Source: Blautia pseudococcoides
Lineage (GTDB): Bacteria; Bacillota; Clostridia; Lachnospirales; Lachnospiraceae
Direction of reading: 5' to 3'
Length of the DNA: 64,000 nt
Assembly (NCBI RefSeq): GCF_001689125.2
Contig: NZ_CP015405.2
Span: 4,862,501-4,926,500, forward strand
Part shown: positions 17,745-26,074 of the stretch, piece after piece
How the letters are laid out: the number at the start of each line of letters is the position of its first letter
Numbering within the stretch: the first letter of the stretch is position 1
Made by a program: the position numbers and the translations under genes
The notes under the pieces: generated by a model
What the model was told of the DNA's origin: nothing
Seen by the model: only the letters and a program-made list of their open reading frames with translations
Database searches by the model: none

Positions 17745-18992
17745 ATGCGTCTGTTGAAAGCAGAATGTAAAAGGGTTATGAAGACCCGGGCTGTATGGTT
17801 CCTTCTGGCAGCCGCGTTTTTATTATCTTTTGTCATGGCCTATTTTCCAATGAGTTTTATGCAGTATTCCTACCTGGACGGAAGCGGTGAACAGGTAACG
17901 ATAACAGGTAGAAAAGCCATAGAAATAATTAAGGAAAAACAGGCGGTTTCCGCCGGAGCTGTAACACCGGACAAGATCCAGGCAGCATTGGAAACCTATC
18001 AGGCCTGTGTAAAACAATATGGTCCTACAGCAAGTGAGGACTTTCCACGCAATGTATATAATGAAAAAATCCTGCCTGTTGAAGCCATCATTCATGTGGT
18101 GCGGGAAGTGAATGCTGACAGTAAAACAGGTATTGCGCCGGATATTATGGAGATAGACCCAGGGAACGCCCAAAGTTTTTATGAGCAGTGTACAAAACGT
18201 CTGGACAGTCTGATGGACCTGGAACAGAAGAAGCATCCGGATGCCCAGAGGAAGGCAAAAGCACTTTATGCGGAAGTGGAACAGCCCTACGAATATTATC
18301 CGGGCTTTAATAAGGATGCCACGGACTATCTGATCCTCTACCTTCTTCTCCTGGAATTTATCTGTGTGCTGCTGGCCGCGCCGATTTTTTCATCGGATCA
18401 CCAGACAAAGGCAGATGATATCCAGCGGTGTACCAAATACGGGAGAATCCGGCTGGCAGTTGTCAGGGTCATGGTTATGCTCCTCATATCCACGCTCACG
18501 GTGACTGCAGGCGTTACGATCTTTCTGTCACTCACCAGAGGTATATTCGGCGCGGAATGTATGAACAGTTCCATACAGATGCTATACTCAGCAGTCAACC
18601 TGTCTGATCTGAATCTGGGACAGATGCTTTTGATGGGAGCAGGTGTTGGACTTCTTACCATTACAGCGGCAGTTTTGTGCACTCTGATGATTTCCTCCAG
18701 ATGCAGAAGTGTCTCTGCAGCGGCGATTGCCGCTATGGCCATCTGTCTGCTGCCCATTGTTATCGGACAGATGGGCAGTGGAAATCTGGCCGGCTGGATA
18801 CGATGTATTTTGCCCACAGGAGGGCTTGGACTGGGAAACTGTTTTTTATATGAACTGTTTGATTTTAATTTTATTAATCTGGGGTCATCCTCTTTTTGGG
18901 TACCTCATGCAATACCGGCAGTATTGGCAGTGGAAATTCCGCTGTTCTTTGTCCTGACCGTTTGTTTTCATAATCGGTATATAGCAAAATAA
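17745..18992 (+). CDS. ABC-2 type permease with large extracytoplasmic loop
   Basis: A 415-residue membrane protein. One helix at about residues 12-32 is followed by a roughly 165-residue hydrophilic loop and then five or six further helices after about residue 195. This layout is typical of ABC exporters that sense or move antimicrobial peptides or lipids. It starts on the base after the ATPase stop codon. The sigma factor, membrane protein, ATPase and permease form one apparent four-gene operon. Confidence 0.85.
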   Translation: MRLLKAECKRVMKTRAVWFLLAAAFLLSFVMAYFPMSFMQYSYLDGSGEQVTITGRKAIEIIKEKQAVSAGAVTPDKIQAALETYQACVKQYGPTASEDFPRNVYNEKILPVEAIIHVVREVNADSKTGIAPDIMEIDPGNAQSFYEQCTKRLDSLMDLEQKKHPDAQRKAKALYAEVEQPYEYYPGFNKDATDYLILYLLLLEFICVLLAAPIFSSDHQTKADDIQRCTKYGRIRLAVVRVMVMLLISTLTVTAGVTIFLSLTRGIFGAECMNSSIQMLYSAVNLSDLNLGQMLLMGAGVGLLTITAAVLCTLMISSRCRSVSAAAIAAMAICLLPIVIGQMGSGNLAGWIRCILPTGGLGLGNCFLYELFDFNFINLGSSSFWVPHAIPAVLAVEIPLFFVLTVCFHNRYIAK

Positions 18993-18994
18993 TA

Positions 18995-19037
18995 GCAGTG
19001 GAGGGTTCCAAAATATGGATCTCTCCACTGCTTGTTT
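18995..19037 (+). terminator. Terminator of the sigma-ABC operon
   Basis: Perfect 9-bp arms GCAGTGGAG/CTCCACTGC with a 19-base loop, followed by TTGTTT. Confidence 0.75.
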
Positions 19038-19057
19038 ATGGGATAATTGCACAAGAT

Positions 19058-19122
19058 GTAAGAATATTATAGAAGAAGAACACTTTATTAAATGGGAAAT
19101 ACGCACAACGGATGCTATGATA
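19058..19122 (+). promoter_or_regulatory. Promoter region of the first sugar-binding protein gene
   Basis: This 65-bp block aligns without gaps to 20685-20749 ahead of the second binding-protein gene (49 of 65 bases counted identical by eye). Both end in GCTATGATA, giving a TATGAT -10 box here at 19116-19121. No good -35 box exists 17 bp upstream, which points to an activator; the YesN-type regulator at 26067 is a candidate. Confidence 0.55.
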
Positions 19123-19168
19123 AGACAATAATATTAGTTCATATTAAATAATGCTAGGAGGTAAGAAT

Positions 19169-20548
19169 ATGAAGAAAAGGATGATGAAACTGGCGGCAAT
19201 TTCCATGTCCGTACTTATGGCAGCAGCTCTCGGTGCGTGTGGTTCCAACGGAGGGGATGACAAAACCAGCGGTGGGGATGAGACGAAAAAGGAAGAAGGT
19301 ACCGCGTCGTCCGACCGCAAAGACGGGGACAAAGAAATTATAATGTGGGCTAACGGCACAGAAGACCCGGACAAGAGCATCTGGAATTATGCTATTGACA
19401 AGTACAATGACGGAAAGGGAAAGGAGACAGGGTATCAGGTGACTTACGTTCCCACTCAAAACGATACCTATAAAGAAAAGCTGGTGGTAGCGGTAAGTTC
19501 AGGTGAGTGTCCTGACATTTATCAGACCTGGTCCGGCGGCCCTATGATCGAGTACGTGGAAGCAGGATTCGGCCAGCCTCTTGATGAGTATATAGAGAAA
19601 TATAATTTAAAAGATGTGCTTATGGATGCAGCCCTGGAACAGGGAACTTATGACGGAAAGGTATACGGACTTCCGGTATTGAACATAGCGATCTCCGGTG
19701 TATACTACAACAAGGAAATGTTTGAGCAGTATAACCTGGAAGTCCCCACAACGGTAAGCGAACTGGAAAAGGTATGTGATACCTTGGTGGAGAACGGCAT
19801 CACTCCCTTCGCCCTTGCCAATGCCTCCAAATGGACAGGCTCCATGTACTTTATGAACCTGGCTACCCGCTACGGCGGTCTGGAGCCGTTCCAGAAAGCG
19901 GTTTCCGGAGAAGGCACCTTTGAGGATGAGTGCTTTGTTTATGCCGGAGAAAAGATTCAGGAATGGGTCAAAAAAGGATACTTCCCGGAGGGTGTAAACT
20001 CACTCAGTGAGGATGACGGACAGGGCAAACAGCTGTTATATCAGGATAAGGCGGCTATGACCTGTATCGGTTCCTGGTATACAGGCACCATTAAACAGGA
20101 CAGCGAAGAGTTCTATAATAAATTAGGATGGTTCCCGTTCCCGGCAGTTGACGATTCCTCTGCAGATGCTTCTATCATCATCGGTACCATCGGTGACGGA
20201 TTCCTCACCTTCAACTGTACAGGTGAGAAACTGGATGCGGCCTTTGAGATGGCAAGCTATTATTATGATGATGAGGAATTAGACTTCATGGTAGAAAACG
20301 GAAAGATCCCTCCTGTTAAAAAAGCAAAAGAAATGATCACGGATCCGGTCAGCCAGCAGATCCTGGAAGCTGCCACAAATGCATCTTCCGTACAGCTTTG
20401 GTATGACCAGTATCTGCCGCCGGTAGTGTCAGAGGCACATAAAGACACCTGCCAGGAATTGTTCGGACTTACCATGACACCTGAGGAGGCCAATAAAGAG
20501 CTGCAGAAGGCAATGGACGAGTACAACAGCAGCCATAGCGGGGATTGA
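19169..20548 (+). CDS. Sugar ABC transporter substrate-binding lipoprotein 1
   Basis: A 459-residue extracellular solute-binding protein of the family 1 type. The lipobox LGAC gives Cys24 as the lipid-linked N-terminus. The start at ATG 19169 is supported by AGGAGG; an ATG at 19151 is upstream of that box. The motif YNKEMFEQYNLEVPTT is typical of oligosaccharide-binding proteins. It is a clear paralogue of the next gene. The permease pair lies further downstream and no ATPase gene is nearby, so a shared MsmX-like ATPase elsewhere is probably used. Confidence 0.92.
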   Translation: MKKRMMKLAAISMSVLMAAALGACGSNGGDDKTSGGDETKKEEGTASSDRKDGDKEIIMWANGTEDPDKSIWNYAIDKYNDGKGKETGYQVTYVPTQNDTYKEKLVVAVSSGECPDIYQTWSGGPMIEYVEAGFGQPLDEYIEKYNLKDVLMDAALEQGTYDGKVYGLPVLNIAISGVYYNKEMFEQYNLEVPTTVSELEKVCDTLVENGITPFALANASKWTGSMYFMNLATRYGGLEPFQKAVSGEGTFEDECFVYAGEKIQEWVKKGYFPEGVNSLSEDDGQGKQLLYQDKAAMTCIGSWYTGTIKQDSEEFYNKLGWFPFPAVDDSSADASIIIGTIGDGFLTFNCTGEKLDAAFEMASYYYDDEELDFMVENGKIPPVKKAKEMITDPVSQQILEAATNASSVQLWYDQYLPPVVSEAHKDTCQELFGLTMTPEEANKELQKAMDEYNSSHSGD

Positions 20549-20585
20549 TCATCTCAGTATAAAGAAGAATATTGGATTTGAGCAG

Positions 20586-20622
20586 AAAGCCGGCAATGGG
20601 AGATTTTCATTGTCGGCTTTTC
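20586..20622 (+). terminator. Terminator after binding protein 1
   Basis: Arms AAAGCCGGCAATG and CATTGTCGGCTTT (one G-T pair) followed by TCCCTTTTC. It separates the two binding-protein genes, which therefore have separate promoters. Confidence 0.8.
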
Positions 20623-20684
20623 CCTTTTCAGAGGGATTCTTTTGTTCACAGTGGGAAAAACTATATAAATAATCTGCTGTTCAG

Positions 20685-20753
20685 GTAAGAATATTATATA
20701 ATGTGGACACTTTATTTTATGGTTATTAGGCAAAAAGAGGGCTATGATATAAT
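20685..20753 (+). promoter_or_regulatory. Promoter region of the second sugar-binding protein gene
   Basis: This region is homologous to 19058-19122. It offers TATGAT (20743-20748) at the conserved position and also an extended TGATATAAT (-10 at 20748-20753). The -35 region is weak in both copies. Confidence 0.55.
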
Positions 20754-20795
20754 GCATAAAGCAAAATCACGTATTTCATTTTAAGGAGGAAAAGT

Positions 20796-22163
20796 ATGAA
20801 AAAAAGAATGGCGAAACTGGTTACTCTTTCTATGACAGCTCTCATGGCAGCGTCACTCTGTGCATGCGGCAGCGACGGCGGGAACAGCAGTGCAGGTGAA
20901 AGTGATTCTACAGGCAAGAAAGCAGCAGAAACAAAAGATTCCGGTGATGACAGCAAAGAAATCGTTTATTGGAATATCGGAACAGAAAGCCCGGATAAGG
21001 ATGTTATTGCAAAAGCAGTAGACAAATTCAATTCCGAGACAGAATCAGGTTATACCGTTACAGTAGTACCCACCCAGAATGATACCTACAAAGAAAAACT
21101 GGTAGTTGCCATGAGCTCAGGTGAGTGCCCGGATATGTATTCTAACTGGTCCGGTGGTCCTATGTATGAATATATAGATTCCGGTTTTGGACAGCCTATT
21201 GATGACTTGTTCAACGCATCTGATATTAAGGATAAACTCATGGACGCAGCCGTTGCGCAGGCTACATACAATGACCATGTGTACGCAGTTCCTTACCAGA
21301 ACGTATCTCTTGCAGGTATATTCTACAACAAAGAAATATTTGAGAAATACGGACTTTCAGAGCCGAAAACCCTCGGTGACTTAGAGAATATCTGTAAGAC
21401 ACTGAAAGACAACGGCATTACTCCGTTTGCTCTGGCTAACGGTTCCAAATGGACAGGTTCCATGTATTTCATGAGCCTTGCGGCACGCTACGGCGGACTG
21501 GAACCATTCCAGAAAGCAGTTGCAGGTGAGGGCAAATTTACAGATGACTGCTTCATCAAAGCTGGTGAAAAGATCCAGGAATGGGTTAATGCAGGGTATT
21601 TCCCGGAAGGTGTAAACTCTCTGAGCGAAGATGACGGACAGGCAAAACAGTTGATGTATCAGGAGACAGCAGGCATGCTGCTGTGCGGTTCCTGGTATAC
21701 AGGTACTTTCTCCTCCGACAGCGAAGAATTCTACCAGAAAATTGACTGGTTCCCATTCCCGGCGATCGAGAGTTCTGATGCAGATGCAAACATCCAGATT
21801 GGTACTGTAGGTGACCAGTTCATCACATTCAACTGTGAAGGCGAAAAGCTGGCAGCAGCTTTTGAATGTGCAGAAGCACATCTGTCTGATGAAGTGATTG
21901 ATTTTGAAATTGAAAAAGGCAAGATTCCGCCGGTAAAAGGAATTGAAGATAAGATCACAGACCCGGTAGCCAAAAAAATCGTTGAGACAGCAAACAGCGC
22001 TTCGGAGATCCAGCTCTGGTATGACCAGTATCTGCCGCCGGCAGTTGCAACGGCTCATCTTGACGGATTACAGGAAGTGTTTGGTCTGACCATGACTCCT
22101 CAGGAGGCTCAGGACTCCATGCAGACTGCAATGGATGACTATTTAAGCACAAAAGCCGAATAA
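20796..22163 (+). CDS. Sugar ABC transporter substrate-binding lipoprotein 2
   Basis: A 455-residue lipoprotein, lipobox LCAC with Cys24, start supported by AAGGAGG. It is collinear with the first binding protein over its whole length, sharing long runs such as NGITPFALAN and KWTGSMYFM. The N-terminal linker and scattered binding-cleft positions differ, so the two may recognise related but different oligosaccharides, or serve one permease at different affinities. Tandem duplication is the simplest origin. Confidence 0.92.
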   Translation: MKKRMAKLVTLSMTALMAASLCACGSDGGNSSAGESDSTGKKAAETKDSGDDSKEIVYWNIGTESPDKDVIAKAVDKFNSETESGYTVTVVPTQNDTYKEKLVVAMSSGECPDMYSNWSGGPMYEYIDSGFGQPIDDLFNASDIKDKLMDAAVAQATYNDHVYAVPYQNVSLAGIFYNKEIFEKYGLSEPKTLGDLENICKTLKDNGITPFALANGSKWTGSMYFMSLAARYGGLEPFQKAVAGEGKFTDDCFIKAGEKIQEWVNAGYFPEGVNSLSEDDGQAKQLMYQETAGMLLCGSWYTGTFSSDSEEFYQKIDWFPFPAIESSDADANIQIGTVGDQFITFNCEGEKLAAAFECAEAHLSDEVIDFEIEKGKIPPVKGIEDKITDPVAKKIVETANSASEIQLWYDQYLPPAVATAHLDGLQEVFGLTMTPQEAQDSMQTAMDDYLSTKAE

Positions 22164-22177
22164 AACGTACCGTTATT

Positions 22178-22214
22178 AAAAGCGCTCTGTCCTCTGCGGA
22201 CAGGGCGCTTTTTT
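22178..22214 (+). terminator. Terminator after binding protein 2
   Basis: Arms AAAAGCGCTCTGTCC and GGACAGGGCGCTTTTTT around a 5-base loop. Confidence 0.9.
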
Positions 22215-22345
22215 ACCTTCCGCATATAGAGGGTTCTGTGGGCAGGCGTCTGTTTTTTCTATAAATTTTTGTTCTTAAAAGGCAGATATTTATAGATAAT
22301 GCGTAGATTGTTCTATGTCTTTTCAGCAGCCTGTTTGCTAGTATA

Positions 22346-22351
22346 TATAAT
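22346..22351 (+). promoter_or_regulatory. -10 box of the permease operon
   Basis: A TATAAT hexamer 43 bp ahead of the first permease gene. A -35 box is not clear. It shows that the permeases are transcribed separately from the binding proteins, since a strong terminator lies between. Confidence 0.45.
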
Positions 22352-22393
22352 AAGAAAAGAAAGTGTTAAGAAACAAAAAGGAGGGCTTCTATT

Positions 22394-23296
22394 ATGAAGG
22401 AAAATGGTATTTCTCTGGCACAGTTAAGACAGAGAAACACACGAAAAGTTGCGGCGCTTTTCCTGGCACCGGTAACTGTTTTACTGGTTGTATTTATTTT
22501 TTACCCAATCGTGGATACCTTTATCACAAGCGGTTATCAGTGGAACGGAATCTCTGCAGCTAAGAAATTTATCGGCATTGGAAACTGGAAAAAATTAATT
22601 GCTGACACCAGTTTTTGGATCGCGTTCAAGAACAATGTTATTATAATGGTTCTTTCCATCTGTATTCAGATTCCCATTGGTCTCGCGCTGGCAACATTCC
22701 TGGATTTCGGCGGAAAGAAACTGACACCGTTTAAAGTGGTTTGGTTCATTCCCCTGTTAATGTCATCTGTTGCGATCGGTTTTCTTTTTACATATGCACT
22801 GGCAACAAACGGCGGTCTGGTGAGCACAATTTCAGGCTGGTTCGGAGGCGGAAACATTGACCTGCTGGGTAATCCCAAGACAGCCCTCCTGACAGTTATC
22901 ATGGTTATCTGCTGGCAGTTTACTCCGTTCTACATGGTTTACTTTATGGCGGCATTTACCAATATACCTTATGACGTATTTGAAGCAGCCAGAATCGACG
23001 GAGCTACCAGAGGACAGTATTTCTGGAGGATCGCACTGCCCCTTCTGGTTCCATCCATGAAAAGTGCAGCGATCCTCTCCATGGTTGGTTCCCTGAAATA
23101 CTTTGATCTGATCTATGTTATGACCGGCGGCGGGCCAGGAACTTCCACAGAGTTGATGGCCACCTATATGTACAAGCAATCCTTTAAGACCTTCAACATG
23201 GGTTATGGTTCTGCAGTGGCCGGCGGTATGTTTATCCTGATCAGTATGGTATCCCTGATCACCATGAAGTTGTTAAATGGAAAGAAGGAGGACTGA
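22394..23296 (+). CDS. Carbohydrate ABC transporter permease (MalF type)
   Basis: A 300-residue permease with six membrane helices. The EAA loop that contacts the ATPase reads EAARIDGATRGQYFWRIALP. It has an AGGAGGG box upstream and lies five bases ahead of the second permease start. It forms the import channel with the MalG-type partner; cargo is delivered by one or both of the upstream lipoproteins. Confidence 0.92.
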   Translation: MKENGISLAQLRQRNTRKVAALFLAPVTVLLVVFIFYPIVDTFITSGYQWNGISAAKKFIGIGNWKKLIADTSFWIAFKNNVIIMVLSICIQIPIGLALATFLDFGGKKLTPFKVVWFIPLLMSSVAIGFLFTYALATNGGLVSTISGWFGGGNIDLLGNPKTALLTVIMVICWQFTPFYMVYFMAAFTNIPYDVFEAARIDGATRGQYFWRIALPLLVPSMKSAAILSMVGSLKYFDLIYVMTGGGPGTSTELMATYMYKQSFKTFNMGYGSAVAGGMFILISMVSLITMKLLNGKKED

Positions 23297-23300
23297 AAAA

Positions 23301-24149
23301 ATGGATAGTTATAAAAAGAGTAAAGCAAAAAGCGTAACAGCTTGGACCGTTGCCTTTATCCTGGCGATTTTCTGGCTGGCTGTATCCTTTATGCCCTTTG
23401 TGTTTATGGTTTTGAACTCCTTCAAAGAGAAGTTTGAGATGCTGACAAAAGGTGTCTTCCAGCTTCCTGACAGCCTGAACTGGAGCAACTACACGGAAGT
23501 GTTAAAAGGCGGATTCGGTACCTATTTCAAGAATAGTGTGATCGTGCTTGCCATCTCCCTGATCCTGCTGCTGTTCATCGCAGCCTGCGCATCCTACCCG
23601 CTGGCAAGGTTCAAGTTTAAACTGGCCAATCCGATCTATGCGCTGATCGTGGCATGTATGTCCATACCGGTCCATATCACCTTGATCCCGGTATTCAAAA
23701 TGGCAAAAAGCACAGGCCTGTATGATAGTATCTGGGCGCTGATCGGACCATATATTGCCTTTGCGGTTCCTATTTCCGTGTTCATTCTGACCAGCTTTAT
23801 GAAAGAGATACCGCGGGAGATTGAAGAGTCCGCCGAGATTGACGGCTGCGGTAAGATTCAGATGTTCTTCTCCATGATCCTTCCGCTGGCAAAGCCCGGC
23901 CTGGCCACACTGGCAATCTATAACGGTGTAAATATGTGGAATGAGTTCTCCTTTGCCTATACACTGACACAGTCCTCCGCAAACCGTACCCTGCCTCTGG
24001 CAATCTGGGAATTCCAGGGCCAGTATTCCATGAACACCCCTATGATCATGGCAGTTCTGACACTGACGCTTCTGCCTATGATCATCATGTTTATCATTTT
24101 CCAGGATAAACTGGTGAAAGGTATGACAGCAGGTGCCGTAAAAGGATGA
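23301..24149 (+). CDS. Carbohydrate ABC transporter permease (MalG type)
   Basis: A 282-residue permease with six helices and the EAA loop EESAEIDGCGKIQMFFSMIL. The start at 23301 follows AAGGAGGA; an ATG at 23277 would overlap the previous gene and has no ribosome binding site. It completes the heterodimeric channel. No nucleotide-binding subunit is encoded in this cluster, as is common for oligosaccharide importers of Firmicutes. Confidence 0.92.
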   Translation: MDSYKKSKAKSVTAWTVAFILAIFWLAVSFMPFVFMVLNSFKEKFEMLTKGVFQLPDSLNWSNYTEVLKGGFGTYFKNSVIVLAISLILLLFIAACASYPLARFKFKLANPIYALIVACMSIPVHITLIPVFKMAKSTGLYDSIWALIGPYIAFAVPISVFILTSFMKEIPREIEESAEIDGCGKIQMFFSMILPLAKPGLATLAIYNGVNMWNEFSFAYTLTQSSANRTLPLAIWEFQGQYSMNTPMIMAVLTLTLLPMIIMFIIFQDKLVKGMTAGAVKG

Positions 24150-24163
24150 GTATGCTGTGACTT

Positions 24164-24205
24164 TAAAGCTGCTGCCGGATTCGTTATCCAGGTGGCAGCT
24201 TTTTC
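24164..24205 (+). terminator. Terminator after the permease operon
   Basis: Arms AAGCTGC and GCAGCTT enclose an inner TGCC/GGTG pairing, followed by TTTCC. It lies between the permeases and the sensor kinase gene. Confidence 0.65.
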
Positions 24206-24283
24206 CAGTTAATGAGAATTGCCGTATGGCTGTGGGACGTGGTATGATAAAAATCAGAAAACAGCAGAAGGGCGGTAACACGT

Positions 24284-26074
24284 ATGAAAAAGTGGATGGA
24301 AAAAATAAGCCGGTGGAAATTTGACAAAAAGATGCAGCTTCTTGTGACAGTATCTATTATAGCCACTACCCTGATCGTTCTGGCGGTATCCACCATATCC
24401 TCTGTGACGTCCATGAAGCAGCAGTCCATAGAACTGCTGCAGGCCCAGAACAGCACCACGGCTGAAAACTTCAAAAGTTCTCTGGACAATTACAAAACGC
24501 TTGCTATTGCAACCGTTATGGATACGTCTATACAGCAATATCTGAAGGCGGCCAATTATTCAAAAGAGAGCGGCGGACTCAAAAACAGTGCCTACAACAT
24601 TTTGTCAAGTATCTCCAATATGCATTCAGATATGAATTTTATTGCGATCGTGGGAAAATCCCCGGATGATTACATATACAAAGGGCAGATCGCCATCTCG
24701 GCAGCACAGTTTACACAGGTTTATTCCCACGACTCCCAGCAGTGCAAGACCGTGCAGGACAGCTCCATTAAGATGTGTTTTAACAATGCTTATTATAACG
24801 GCAGCAGATACACCCTGAATATTTATTTCCCCATCTATGACACCAACCGGGTGCTGGGGGAACTGGGGCTTCTCTGTATGAATTTTACAGACCCAAGTCT
24901 GCAGCAGATCCTGGAGTATGACAGCTCAAAAAGGCTGGAATCCATGGTAGTGGACACGGAGGGGATGCTGATCTCCTCCAGGAATAAGGAAAAGATCGGC
25001 ACCAATGTGGACTTTATCCCGAAAATGAAGGAGAAATCAGGAACCTTCAGTATGGACGGGAGGCTGTATATTTACCAGAAGGTTTCCAACTGGCGGTTCT
25101 ATGTGGTGAGCAGCGTGCCCATGATGGAGCTTTATAAATCCAGTATTCGGACTATTTTCTTCATGGCATTTATCCTCTTGTTCCTGCTGACTGTGAGTCT
25201 TCTGGTGGTTAAGAGGATCATCAGCAAGGTATACCGTCCGCTGGATAAGGTAGTGCGGAAAATGGATGACGTGGCTTCCGGCTCATTGAAGACCCGCATT
25301 AATGTGGAGCATATGGGAGAGGACTTTACCAAGCTGGCAGTTGGGTTCAATTCCATGATGGAGGAAATCCTGGTACTCATGGAGCAGGTGAAAATGGAGC
25401 AGCATCAGATTGAGCAGATCCGCTTCAATGCGCTCCAGTCACAGATACAGCCTCATTTTCTGTACAATACCCTGGAGTGTATCCATTGGCAGGCCATGGT
25501 GGACGGCAATGAAGAGATCTCCACCCTGGTGAAAGCCCTGGCAAAATATTACCGTATCTGTTTAAGCGGCGGCCATGACGTGATCCCGCTGAAGATGGAG
25601 CTGGAACATGTGCGGAATTATCTGATCATCCAGAATATGCGGTATGATGATATAATCGGAAGTGAGTTTGATGTGGAGGAGGCTGCTTCGGATGTGATGA
25701 TTCCCAAGCTGACACTGCAGCCCTTGGTGGAGAATTCCATTTACCATGGGATCAAGGTGAAGGAAGGGAAGACAGGAAGTCTGTTTTTAAAAGTGAGAAA
25801 ACGCAGCAGCGATGTGCTTATTACCCTGGCTGACACAGGTACGGGCATGAGTCAGCAGCAGATTGATGAGATGAACCAGCATCTCTCAGAATATGATGAT
25901 TCTTTTGGATATGGTGTGCGGAATGTAAACAAGAGGATTGAACTTCTCTATGGAGAGGAGTACGGACTTTATTATCTGAGAAATGAATCCGGCGGCGTGA
26001 CAGTGGAAATACGCCTGCCTTATGTGACACAAGTGGAAGACGGTATCATACGAGGAGAGATGATCCATGTATAA
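24284..26074 (+). CDS. YesM-type sensor histidine kinase
   Basis: A 596-residue membrane kinase. One helix at about 18-42, an extracytoplasmic cache-like sensor to about 285, a second helix near 288-310 and HAMP to about 360 come first. The His-kinase region contains SQIQPHFLYNTLECIHW with the phosphorylated His. The ATPase domain has PLVENSIYHG, DTGTGMS and GYGVRNVNKRI. It overlaps the response regulator gene by eight bases. Such pairs next to sugar importers sense external oligosaccharides, here probably to control the adjacent transporter genes. Confidence 0.93.
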   Translation: MKKWMEKISRWKFDKKMQLLVTVSIIATTLIVLAVSTISSVTSMKQQSIELLQAQNSTTAENFKSSLDNYKTLAIATVMDTSIQQYLKAANYSKESGGLKNSAYNILSSISNMHSDMNFIAIVGKSPDDYIYKGQIAISAAQFTQVYSHDSQQCKTVQDSSIKMCFNNAYYNGSRYTLNIYFPIYDTNRVLGELGLLCMNFTDPSLQQILEYDSSKRLESMVVDTEGMLISSRNKEKIGTNVDFIPKMKEKSGTFSMDGRLYIYQKVSNWRFYVVSSVPMMELYKSSIRTIFFMAFILLFLLTVSLLVVKRIISKVYRPLDKVVRKMDDVASGSLKTRINVEHMGEDFTKLAVGFNSMMEEILVLMEQVKMEQHQIEQIRFNALQSQIQPHFLYNTLECIHWQAMVDGNEEISTLVKALAKYYRICLSGGHDVIPLKMELEHVRNYLIIQNMRYDDIIGSEFDVEEAASDVMIPKLTLQPLVENSIYHGIKVKEGKTGSLFLKVRKRSSDVLITLADTGTGMSQQQIDEMNQHLSEYDDSFGYGVRNVNKRIELLYGEEYGLYYLRNESGGVTVEIRLPYVTQVEDGIIRGEMIHV

